A DNA stretch of 64,000 nt from Nonomuraea rubra. GTDB lineage: Bacteria > Actinomycetota > Actinomycetes > Streptosporangiales > Streptosporangiaceae. The notes under the pieces were generated by a model, which made no database searches, had not been told where the DNA came from, and saw only the letters and a program-made list of their open reading frames with translations. The position numbers and the translations under genes are program-made. The stretch is from contig NZ_JACHMI010000001.1 of NCBI RefSeq assembly GCF_014207985.1, positions 3,269,001 to 3,333,000 on the forward strand, read 5' to 3'. Below, in pieces: positions 41,201 through 48,689 of this stretch; position 1 is the first letter of the stretch; each line of letters begins with the position of its first letter.

Positions 41201-44200
41201 CCAGCCCCCGACCAAGGGCGACGTGACCGCGGTCCAGGAGGTCGTCTCGGCCGACGGACAGACGATCACCGGCAGCACCCACACCTACGACGTCTACGGC
41301 CGGGAGACCAGCGAGACCGACCCGGTCGGCACCAAGTCCGTGACCGCCTACAGCCCCGCCACCGGCGCCCCGGCGAGGGAGACCACGGAGACGAACCAGC
41401 TCGGCCACCTCGAGCGCACCCAGCTCGAACCGGCCTGGGGCGAGCCGGTCGCCGAGATCGACGCCAACAACCGCCGCGTCGACATGGAGTACGACGCGCT
41501 GGGCCGCCTGATCAAGGTCTGGCAGGCCGACCGCAGCAAGGCGGCCGGGCAGTCGCCCAGCACCGAGTACTCCTACACGGTGCGGTCCGACGGGCCCAGC
41601 GTCGTCACCACCAAGACGCTGCGCGCGGACGGCGGCTACACCGTCAGCCACGAGCTGTACGACGGCCTGATGCGCGAGCGCCAGACCCAGGAGCCGTCGC
41701 CCACCGACGACCAGACGCAGGACCCGGCGCTGCGCGACGGCCGCACGATCACCGACACCTTCTACAACTCCCAGGGCGAGGAGTACAAGCAGAACACCGG
41801 CTACTTCGCCACGGGCACGCCGTCCACCGCGCTGCTGGCGGTGGCCGACACCGCCGTGCCGAACCAGGTCGTGGCGCAGTTCGACGGCACGGGTGAGAAG
41901 AACGCCGAGATCTTCAGGGTGAAGGGCGTGGAGCAGTACCGCGTCACCGCCAAGGATGAGGGCGACCGGCTGCACATCACCCCGCCGCCGGGCGGGACGG
42001 CCACGACCCGCATCGGCGACGCGCAGGACCGGCTGATCGAGCTGCGCCAGTACAAGGGCGCGACCCCGACCGGCGAGTACGAGTCAACCAAGTACACCTA
42101 CGACCACGCGGGCCGCCTGGCCACGGTGACCGACCCGGCCGGGAACGTCTGGCGGCACCACTACGACCTGCGCGGCCGGGAGATCAGGACCGAGGACCCG
42201 GACAAGGGCGTCACGACCACCACGTACAACGACGCCGACGAGGTCGTCACCACGACCGACTCGCGCGGCAAGACCCTGTGGTACGGCTACGACGCGCTGG
42301 GCCGCAAGACGCAGCTGCGCGACGGCTCGGCGACCGGCACGCTGCTGGCCGAGTGGAAGTACGACGCGCTGGCCAAGGGGCACCTCAACGCCAGCATCCG
42401 GTACGTGGACGGGCAGGCGTACACGGCCGAGATCAACGCGATCGACACCGACTACCGCACGCTCCGCCAGACCGTGACCGTCCCGGCGCGGGAGGGCAAG
42501 CTGGCCGGCTCCTACCAGCTCAACACCCGCTACACGCTCGACGACCAGGTCCAGTCGATCAGCTTCCCGGCCGGCGGCGGGCTGGCGGAGGAGCAGGTCG
42601 TCTACAGCTACGACGCGCTCAGCCAGCCGACCAAGGTCACGGGCCTGTCGGCGTACGTCACCGCCACCCGCTACTCCAAGCTCGGCGAGACCCTGCAGTA
42701 CGAGCTGGGCGAGGGCGACAAGAAGACCTGGCTCACCTACACCCACGACGAGGGCACCCGCAGGCTGACCGGCATGCGGCTGGACCGGGCCGGCGCCTCG
42801 GCCAGTGACCTGGACCTCCACTACAGCTACGACGCGGCCGGCAACGTCACCAAGATCGCCGACAAGGCCGCCCAGGACACGCAGTGCTTCACGCACGACC
42901 ATCTGCGCCGGTTGACCTCGGCGTGGACGGCCACGGACGACTGCGCCGCCGGCGCCCCGCAGTCCGGCAAGATCGGCGGCGTGGCCCCGTACGCGGTCAG
43001 CTACGCCTACGACGTCACCGGCAACCGGACCAAGGAGACCAAGCACGCCTTCGGCAGCGGGGGCGAGAGCGTACGCACCTTCACCTACCCCTCGGCGGGC
43101 GGCAAGCAGCCGCACGCGCTGCAGAGCGTCGGCACGGACCTGTTCGAGTACGACGCGGCGGGCAACACGACCAGGCGCAAGGTCGGCACCTCCGACCAGA
43201 GCCTGGTGTGGGACGCCGAGGGCAACCTGGAGTCGGTGACCGAGGCGGGCAAGACGACCTCGTTCGTCTACGACGCCGACGGCGACCGGCTGCTCCGCAA
43301 GACCGCCACCGACGCCACCCTCTACATCGACGACATGGAGCTGCGGCTCGACTACGCCAAGGACGCCGTCGAGCAGACCCGGTACTACACCATCGGCGGC
43401 GAGGCCATCGCGATGCGCACGCCGGACAACCAGGTCTACTTCATGGCCAACGACCACCAGGGCACCGCGCAGGCCATGGTGAACGCCGGCACCGGGGACG
43501 TGGCCGTCCGCAGGCAGACCCCGTTCGGCGAGGATCGCGGGACAGCGCCACCCTGGTGGCCGGGACAGCGCGGGTTCGTCGGCGGCACCAAGGACGCGAC
43601 CACCGGGCTCGTGCACCTCGGCGCCCGCGAGTACGACCCGGCCAACGGCCGCTTCCTCTCGGTCGACCCGATCATCGACGAGAACGATCCGCAGCAGCTC
43701 AACGCCTACGCCTACGCCAACAACAGCCCCGTTACCATGAGCGACCCCGACGGTCAGCTGTTCTGGTTCGCCGTCGGCATCGCGGCTCGGATCGCGGCGC
43801 GTGCCATCGCCAGGCGGCTGGCCCAGGCCGCCGCCAGGCGGGCGGCGGCCGCGGCGGCCAGGCGGGCGGCGCTCGCCGCCGCCAGGCGCAGGGCCGCCGA
43901 GGCGGCCAGGAGGCGCGCCCTGGAGGCCGCCAGGCGCAGGGCCGCCGAGGCCGCCAGGAAGAAGGCGGCGGAAGCGGCGAGGAAGCGGGCCGCCGAAGCC
44001 GCCAGGAAGAGGGCGGCGCTGGCGGCCAGGAAGAAGGCCGCGCTGGCCAGGCAGCGGGCGGCAGCGGCCGCTGCCAGGCGGCGGGCGGCGGCGGCGCAGC
44101 GCAGGGCCGCGGCGGCCAGGCGCAGGGCCGCGGCCGCGCGCAGGGCGGTCACCAGGCGTGCGAGCAGGCCCAAGGCCACGGTCAGGCACCGGCCCGCCGT

Positions 44201-44519
44201 CCGCCCGACCAGCCGCAGGGCGGTCCAGCGGGAGGCCCCGGCCAAGGCTCAGCGGAACGCGCCGAGCCAGGGTCAGAGCCAGTCGCGCGGGCTGAGTGAA
44301 GCGCAGAAACGCTCGATCGACGAGCAGTTGGGCAGGGCCCGGCCCACCGGGGCGTACACGAGGAGCGCCAGGACCGAGACGGAGGGCATCGCGTGGCAGG
44401 GCACCGGCCACGGCCCGGCCTCCAAGCCGTACCAGTCCGAGCTCCCGCGTTCGAAGGGCTGGGCGCGCGTCTACCGCATCTGGGAGATCTTCAGGCCGCC
44501 GGCGGTCCCGCCGAACTGA
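38289..44519 (+). CDS. RHS/YD-repeat protein with basic octapeptide-repeat C-terminus (polymorphic toxin-like)
   Basis: 2,076 residues. A roughly 45-residue cytoplasmic leader precedes a membrane/signal segment (LAPVLSIVLVVEMAYAMPAYA cut at its ends), so the protein is exported or anchored. An actinobacterial pre-RHS region (DGRTASTNNQASWAGEGFEL) is followed by many YD repeats (YDALGR, YDAAGN). The RHS core ends at GAREYDPANGRFLSVDPI and NAYAYANNSPVTMSDPDG. After the core come about 150 Ala/Arg/Lys-rich residues including seven octapeptides (ARRRAAEA type), then about 75 residues (from LSEAQKRSIDEQLG) of no known fold, where toxins normally sit. No immunity gene follows. Secretion route and activity are unknown. 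Confidence 0.85.
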   Translation: MDQPSELDLPDSRWNGLQRPPQEPDRPDSSWNRFATREAKPESRWPRRLAPVLSIVLVVEMAYAMPAYAAPRSAPGVQKETPVTGEKVPVKPPLADPAAKQAWKAAPAVTWPKPQKAELGGSVSTLKAGFPVKLAPGTARAAQAAAPISVELLDTDRLGLAMRVTPGQGVAAAAAAKPAKTRVEVDYSGFRYAYGGDYGSRLRLVKLEECALTGAAGCAAPQPVKSDNNAASGTVTAEVETGGLYALTAAASGPSGDHAATSLAASSDWSVGTQSGDFTWGYDLRTPPSLGGEEPGVSLGYSSQSVDGRTASTNNQASWAGEGFELNPGGYIERRYKSCMIDGKKTGDLCWDQDNATMSIGDSSVELVKDATTKQWRPKRDDGTRIEALTGATNGDNNGEYWRVTTPDGTQYTFGLNRLPGWVSGKAETKSVQTVPVFGNNSGEPCYNSTPANAWCQQAYRWNLDSEVDTHGNATTYWYERETNYYGRNMKPELGTQYVRGAYLTRIDYGYLKGELFTKAPAARVLFETAERCLPSGTITCAPAELKKETASHWPDVPFDQICDAGVKCVDRLAPTFFTRKRLAKVTTQVLNAAGQYYPVDSWALTHQFPASGDGMSPALWLASIQQTGHVGGTITLPPVKFTGVQLPNRVDALEGRAPLVKWRVQAINNESGGELRINYSAADCKPGDVPAADKNTRRCFPQRWAPPNEAEVTDWFHKYLVTQTVEVDRVAGSPNVVTDYEYLDGAGWHYADNILVKPEHRTWADYRGYGRVRVREGDGQDTKRTLTEFRYFRGMHGDKLADGSRRSAQVEDSEGVKLDDHDQLAGFEREEILYDGDGGTLLTATAQQPWSVKTAESTQGGVTKTAHVVQPKSMVTRDSLPGGKWRRTGEDREYDAKGLLLQVDEKGDLATTDDDECVRYTYARNDTSWMLDYPSRVQKVAAGCGTAVSTLAAGEVLSDEKIHYDGQANGQPPTKGDVTAVQEVVSADGQTITGSTHTYDVYGRETSETDPVGTKSVTAYSPATGAPARETTETNQLGHLERTQLEPAWGEPVAEIDANNRRVDMEYDALGRLIKVWQADRSKAAGQSPSTEYSYTVRSDGPSVVTTKTLRADGGYTVSHELYDGLMRERQTQEPSPTDDQTQDPALRDGRTITDTFYNSQGEEYKQNTGYFATGTPSTALLAVADTAVPNQVVAQFDGTGEKNAEIFRVKGVEQYRVTAKDEGDRLHITPPPGGTATTRIGDAQDRLIELRQYKGATPTGEYESTKYTYDHAGRLATVTDPAGNVWRHHYDLRGREIRTEDPDKGVTTTTYNDADEVVTTTDSRGKTLWYGYDALGRKTQLRDGSATGTLLAEWKYDALAKGHLNASIRYVDGQAYTAEINAIDTDYRTLRQTVTVPAREGKLAGSYQLNTRYTLDDQVQSISFPAGGGLAEEQVVYSYDALSQPTKVTGLSAYVTATRYSKLGETLQYELGEGDKKTWLTYTHDEGTRRLTGMRLDRAGASASDLDLHYSYDAAGNVTKIADKAAQDTQCFTHDHLRRLTSAWTATDDCAAGAPQSGKIGGVAPYAVSYAYDVTGNRTKETKHAFGSGGESVRTFTYPSAGGKQPHALQSVGTDLFEYDAAGNTTRRKVGTSDQSLVWDAEGNLESVTEAGKTTSFVYDADGDRLLRKTATDATLYIDDMELRLDYAKDAVEQTRYYTIGGEAIAMRTPDNQVYFMANDHQGTAQAMVNAGTGDVAVRRQTPFGEDRGTAPPWWPGQRGFVGGTKDATTGLVHLGAREYDPANGRFLSVDPIIDENDPQQLNAYAYANNSPVTMSDPDGQLFWFAVGIAARIAARAIARRLAQAAARRAAAAAARRAALAAARRRAAEAARRRALEAARRRAAEAARKKAAEAARKRAAEAARKRAALAARKKAALARQRAAAAAARRRAAAAQRRAAAARRRAAAARRAVTRRASRPKATVRHRPAVRPTSRRAVQREAPAKAQRNAPSQGQSQSRGLSEAQKRSIDEQLGRARPTGAYTRSARTETEGIAWQGTGHGPASKPYQSELPRSKGWARVYRIWEIFRPPAVPPN
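43881..44048 (+). repeat. Seven 24-bp in-frame repeats coding basic octapeptides
   Basis: Seven consecutive units encode A-R-(R/K)-(R/K)-A-(A/L)-(E/L)-A, from residue 1865 of the RHS protein. The period of 8 residues and alternation of charge predict one long, strongly cationic helix. Related less regular Ala/Arg stretches flank it on both sides. Confidence 0.85.
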
Positions 44520-44550
44520 TCCGGCACTGAGGCCCGACCAGAGTTGACCG

Positions 44551-44592
44551 GAGCTCCCGTCCGGACGGTGCGGACCGTCCGGGCGGGAGCTC
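44551..44592 (+). terminator. Long hairpin terminator after the RHS gene
   Basis: GAGCTCCCG-t-CCGGACGGT, loop GCGG, ACCGTCCGG-g-CGGGAGCTC: a near-perfect 19-bp stem starting 31 bases after the RHS stop. No U-tract. The 14-bp minisatellite begins 8 bases later. Confidence 0.75.
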
Positions 44593-44600
44593 GCTCATGC

Positions 44601-44740
44601 CAGGCGCGAAACATCAGGCACGAAACATCAGGCACGAAACATCAGGCACGTAATTCAGGCGGTGGAATTTCAGGGGCGGAATTTCAGGCGTGGAAGTTCA
44701 GGCGTGGAAGTTCAGGCATGGAAGTTCAGGCATGGAAGTC
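44601..44740. repeat. Ten-copy 14-bp minisatellite running into the 3' end of the cupin gene
   Basis: Ten units of mostly 14 bases (one of 13, one of 15), consensus CAGGCRYGGAARTT. They grade from CAGGCACGAAACAT at the left to CAGGCATGGAAGTT at the right. The right-most unit lies inside the cupin gene and includes its final codons; read on the minus strand each unit contains the F-H-A-stop sequence. Confidence 0.85.
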
Positions 44741-45271
44741 GGCGAAGTCGAAGCCCGGCGAGACCAGGCAGCTCACCAGCACCTCCGTGTCGCCGGCCGG
44801 GCGCGCCGACTGCCACACGCCGCCCGGCACGACCGCCTGCGGGACCTGGCCGTGCTCGACGTCCGGGCCGAGGACGACCGTCTCGTCGCCGATCGTCAGA
44901 TCGAGCGGCCCGCCGCGGTGCCACAGCCAGATCTCCGCCGAGGTGACCATGTGCGGCACGGACTCCTCGCCCGGGTGCAGCAGGAAGTAGATGGCGGTGG
45001 CGCTGGCGCGGGGCCCCGGATAGCCGTCCGGGGTGAACGTGACGGGCGACCGGTAGGTCTCCTTGAACCAGCCGCCCTCGGGGTGGGGAAGCAGGTCGAG
45101 GGCCTGGGCGATGGGCGGGCGTTCGACGAAGGCGACGGGGGCGCCGGTGACGTCCCTGCGCAGGAAGCGGCTGCCGTCGAGGACGAGCTGCCCGCCGAGC
45201 GGGCTGGCCAGGGCCGCCGCCTCGTCGGGAACCTCGGTGGACGGGCCGTCGGGGTAGATCCGCAACTCCAC
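44726..45271 (-). CDS. Cupin-family protein (DUF985)
   Basis: 181 residues from GTG. The DUF985 cupin pattern is clear: LLPHPEGGWFKETYRS, SATAIYFLL, VTSAEIWLWHRGGPL, GQVPQAVVPGGVWQSA and VSCLVSPGFDFADF. These proteins form a small beta-barrel that may bind a metal or sugar; function is unknown. The last codons and stop lie within the 14-bp minisatellite, so the exact C-terminus could vary between strains. No good ribosome site is visible. It diverges from the phoD gene across an AT-rich 118-base region. Confidence 0.85.
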   Translation of the reverse strand: MELRIYPDGPSTEVPDEAAALASPLGGQLVLDGSRFLRRDVTGAPVAFVERPPIAQALDLLPHPEGGWFKETYRSPVTFTPDGYPGPRASATAIYFLLHPGEESVPHMVTSAEIWLWHRGGPLDLTIGDETVVLGPDVEHGQVPQAVVPGGVWQSARPAGDTEVLVSCLVSPGFDFADFHA

Positions 45272-45389
45272 ACGCAGAGTTTATGAGGATATTTCGGACA
45301 AGTACTGTCTCCGCTGATGACCTCGGCCGTTCACCTGGCGTACGATTCCTCATATTTTAATATTTTTTCACCGGCAATCAGACCCACGA

Positions 45390-46982
45390 ATGAGGCACGA
45401 CCAGGTGAAACCCGACCAGTGGCGCTCGCTGCTCGACAGCAGGGCCTCCCGGCGCCAGATGCTCATGTACGCCACAGGCGTAGCCGGACTCGCCGCGCTG
45501 GGCCAGGTGCCCGCCGGCGCGACCGACCGCACCCCCGCCCTGCCCGCGAACCCCTTCACGTTAGGCGTCTCCTCCGGCGACCCCCGCCCCGACAGCGTCG
45601 TGCTGTGGACCAGGCTCGCCACCGAGCCGCTGGCCGACGACGGGTTCGGCGGCATGCCGCGGGCCAAGGTGCCCGTCCGGTGGGAGGTCGCCGAGGACGA
45701 CGGCATGCGCCGCGTCGTCCGCAGGGGCGTGGCCACCGCCACGCCCGAGCTCGCCCACGCCGTCCACGTCGAGGTGGACGGGCTGCGCCCGGGACGCGAG
45801 TACTGGTACCGCTTCACCGCCGGCGGCGAGACCAGCCGCGTCGGCCGGACGAAGACCGCCCCCGACCCCCGCTGGAACAGCGAGATCTCCTTCGCCTACG
45901 CCTCCTGCCAGCAGTGGGAGAGCGGCTTCTACACCGCCTACCGCGACATGGCCGCCCAGGACCTCGACCTCATCGGGCACCTCGGCGACTACATCTACGA
46001 GCTGGCCATCGGCGCCACGGGCGGCCAGCGCAGGACGTCCCTGTCGGCCGCGCACAACGCGCCCACCATGACGCTGTCGCAGTACCGGCTGCGCTACGCC
46101 CTGGTCAACTCCGACCCCGACCTCCAGGCCGCCCGCGCCGCCGCACCCTGGTTCTTCGCCCTCGACGACCACGACGTCGAGGACAACTGGGGCGCCGACC
46201 TGTCGCCCACCGGCGGCACCCCGGAGAACTTCCTGCGCCGCCGCGCCGCCGCCTTCCGCGCCTGCTTCGAGAACCAGCCGATGCGCCCGTCGAGCCTCCC
46301 GGCCGGGCCCGACCTGTCGATGTACCAGCGCATCCCGTACGGCAGGCTGGCCACGTTCCACGTCCTGGACGAGCGGCAGTTCCGCAGCCCCGCGAACATC
46401 GCCGCCCGGCTCGACCCGGGCCGCACCATGCTCGGCGAGCAGCAGGCCGCCTGGCTGCTGGACGGCCTCGGCCGCTCCCGCAGCACCTGGAACATCATGG
46501 CCAACCAGGTGCAGATGTTCCAGCTCGACCGGCTCACCGACCCCGGGCTGCAGCAGCTCAACCCCGACACCTGGGACGGGTACGCCGCCGAGCGCGACCG
46601 CCTCTGGGCCGGGATCACCCAGCGGAAGGTGGCCAACCCGGTCGTGATCACCGGCGACGCGCACGTCAACTGCGCCGCCGAGCTCAAGGCCGACTTCGCC
46701 GACCCCGGCTCCCCGACCGTGGGCGTCGAGTTCCTCGGCACCTCGATCACCTCCGGCGGCAACGGCTCCGACATGACCGCCGGCGGGACCGAGTGGCTGG
46801 CGGCCAACCCGCACCTGAAGTTCTTCAACAGCCAGCGCGGCTACATCCGCTGCCACGTCGCCAGGGACACCATGCGAGCCGACTACGTGGTCGTCGACAA
46901 GGTCACCACGCCCGACGGCACCGCCTCCGTCCGCAAGTCGTTCGTCGTCGAGTCCGGCCGGCCCTCCCTCCAGGACGCGTGA
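45390..46982 (+). CDS. phoD: Alkaline phosphatase D, Tat-exported
   Basis: 530 residues. A twin-arginine signal (SRRQMLMYATGVAGLAALG, residues about 20-38) sends the folded enzyme outside. The PhoD pattern follows: a beta-rich N-terminal domain (FTLGVSSGDPRPDSVVLWTR), then the catalytic domain with FAYASCQQWESG, HLGDYIYE, FALDDHDVEDNW and VVITGDAHVN. Family enzymes are calcium/iron phosphodiesterase-phosphatases that release phosphate from nucleic acids and teichoic-type polymers. The next gene begins 4 bases later and also encodes an exported phosphoesterase-like protein. The AT-rich run before the start (45350-45372) is likely its promoter; no PHO box was identified with certainty. Confidence 0.92.
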   Translation: MRHDQVKPDQWRSLLDSRASRRQMLMYATGVAGLAALGQVPAGATDRTPALPANPFTLGVSSGDPRPDSVVLWTRLATEPLADDGFGGMPRAKVPVRWEVAEDDGMRRVVRRGVATATPELAHAVHVEVDGLRPGREYWYRFTAGGETSRVGRTKTAPDPRWNSEISFAYASCQQWESGFYTAYRDMAAQDLDLIGHLGDYIYELAIGATGGQRRTSLSAAHNAPTMTLSQYRLRYALVNSDPDLQAARAAAPWFFALDDHDVEDNWGADLSPTGGTPENFLRRRAAAFRACFENQPMRPSSLPAGPDLSMYQRIPYGRLATFHVLDERQFRSPANIAARLDPGRTMLGEQQAAWLLDGLGRSRSTWNIMANQVQMFQLDRLTDPGLQQLNPDTWDGYAAERDRLWAGITQRKVANPVVITGDAHVNCAAELKADFADPGSPTVGVEFLGTSITSGGNGSDMTAGGTEWLAANPHLKFFNSQRGYIRCHVARDTMRADYVVVDKVTTPDGTASVRKSFVVESGRPSLQDA

Positions 46983-46985
46983 ACC

Positions 46986-48623
46986 ATGAGGAAATCCGTC
47001 TACGTCGCCGCCGTCCTCGCGCTCGTCCCCCTGGGCGCCGTGCCCGCGGCCGGCTCCACCACCGCGCCCAAGCTCCCCAGGACCCCCGCGGGCCAGGTGC
47101 TCGTCGTGCACGCCAACCTCCAGGACTCGGTCCGCCCGGCCGACGCCGCCGACACCACCGACCTGGAGAACTTCGCCGCCCGCCTGGCCGCCAAGGTGCC
47201 CGCCGCGCCCGACGCGCTCGTGCTCAACGAGGTGCTCGGCCCCGGCGCCCGCCGCCTGGCCTCCAGCCTCAGCAGGGCCACGGGATACCGGTACCGCGTG
47301 GAGGTGGCCGGGGAGCGCGGGGCGTTCCAGGCCGACGGCTCGGTACGCGAGACCGCGATCATCCTGAACGCCGACACCATGACCGGCTCCCGGCCCTCCG
47401 GGTACGAGCGCGTGCAGGACGAGGACCAGGCGTACGCCGGCGCGGCCAGGCGTGACGGCACGCTGCGGGTGCCGCTTCTCGCCGTCCACCCCGGCGGCGA
47501 CCCGGCCACGGCCACCGCCGCGTTCACCGCGCTGGCCGCCGCCAAGTTCCCGCAGGCGCAGGTGCCCGTACTCGGTGGTGACTTCAGGGCCGCCCGCTGC
47601 GCCGTGCCGACCGTGGACCAGCCGATCGGCTGCGCGCCGCAGGCGTTCTGGGCGGACCTGACCGGGGCGAAGGCGTACAGCGACGCGCTGTTCGACAAGG
47701 CCGACGCGCAGAGCCGCAGCCACAGCGGGTACCTGTTCGCCCGCGGCCAGGTGCTCTCGGCCGGGCTCGACACCGCCTACGACGCGGACCTGCCCGACCG
47801 GGCCGCCTGCAAGCCGTCCTTCGACGCGGGCCGACCCCGCTCGGCCCCCTCGGCGTGCCGCGCCGCGTACTACGCGGACGCGCCGTTCGGCTGGGCCGTG
47901 CTCGCCGCCGGGCTGCCGGTGCAGGAGTCGGTGACGCCGAGCCGCGTCGCGCTGGACCACTGCGAGCTGGCCGTACGGCAGGCCGAGGTGGCGGCCAGGG
48001 TCGTCAACAACACCGGCGAGGCGATCTCCAGGCCGCTGGAGGTGACCGCCCAGGCCCCGCTGACCGCCACCCCGGCCACCGGCACCCTGGACGTCCCCGC
48101 CGGCCAGGCCGCCACCGCCGTCGTCAAGATCACCGCACCCCGGGACACGCCTCCCGGCGAGCACCGGATCACCGTACGGGCCGGCGACCACACCGCGGAG
48201 GTCCCGGTCACCGTCACGGAGGGCTGCACGGAGCCGCAGGTGTACGCCAGCAGCTTCCACGCCGGGTTCGGCCCCGAGCGGGCCGTCGACGGGGACATCG
48301 GCACGTTCTGGCACTCCGAGTACTCGCCGCCCACCCCGCTCCCGCAGTCGATCACCCTCAACCTGGGCGAGGTGAAGCAGGTCTCGAAGCTCGACTACCA
48401 GCCCCGCTTCGACGGCAACCTGAACGGGACGGTCCTCGACTACAAGGTGTACGTCAGCACGGACGGGCAGACGTTCAGCGAGGTCGCGACCGGCACCTGG
48501 GCGCTGGACGCCCGGCTCAAGACGGCCACGTTCGGCGCCGTCGAGGCCCGCTACGTCCGGCTCGAAGGGCACCGGGCCAGCGGTGGCTCGTACCTGTCGG
48601 CGGCGGAGGTGAGCGCGGGGTAG
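46986..48623 (+). CDS. Secreted endonuclease/exonuclease/phosphatase-like protein with F5/8 type C domain
   Basis: 545 residues. Signal peptide (about 1-24) then an EEP-like domain (about 30-310). Expected positions read VVHANLQD, LVLNEVLG and LGGDFRA, keeping Asn/Glu/Asp but lacking an evident terminal SDH, so catalysis is uncertain. A NEW3-like beta domain (about 320-405) follows, and a discoidin/F5/8 C domain (about 420-545, VDGDIGTFWHSEY) of the carbohydrate-binding type. It is translationally adjacent to phoD (4-base gap), suggesting joint release of phosphate from a surface polymer or extracellular nucleic acid. Several cysteines suggest disulfides. Confidence 0.75.
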   Translation: MRKSVYVAAVLALVPLGAVPAAGSTTAPKLPRTPAGQVLVVHANLQDSVRPADAADTTDLENFAARLAAKVPAAPDALVLNEVLGPGARRLASSLSRATGYRYRVEVAGERGAFQADGSVRETAIILNADTMTGSRPSGYERVQDEDQAYAGAARRDGTLRVPLLAVHPGGDPATATAAFTALAAAKFPQAQVPVLGGDFRAARCAVPTVDQPIGCAPQAFWADLTGAKAYSDALFDKADAQSRSHSGYLFARGQVLSAGLDTAYDADLPDRAACKPSFDAGRPRSAPSACRAAYYADAPFGWAVLAAGLPVQESVTPSRVALDHCELAVRQAEVAARVVNNTGEAISRPLEVTAQAPLTATPATGTLDVPAGQAATAVVKITAPRDTPPGEHRITVRAGDHTAEVPVTVTEGCTEPQVYASSFHAGFGPERAVDGDIGTFWHSEYSPPTPLPQSITLNLGEVKQVSKLDYQPRFDGNLNGTVLDYKVYVSTDGQTFSEVATGTWALDARLKTATFGAVEARYVRLEGHRASGGSYLSAAEVSAG

Positions 48624-48689
48624 CCACCGTCGTCCGGGATCGTCCTGACTGCGCGCGGATTGTCGGTCCGCCTGAGTAATCTGCGGCAG

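Noticed and set aside
44601..44740. CRISPR array
   Set aside because: The units are contiguous 14-mers without unique spacers and no cas genes are nearby.
38289..48623. Mobile island around the RHS gene
   Set aside because: No integrase, transposase, tRNA or flanking direct repeats were found; base composition stays like the rest.
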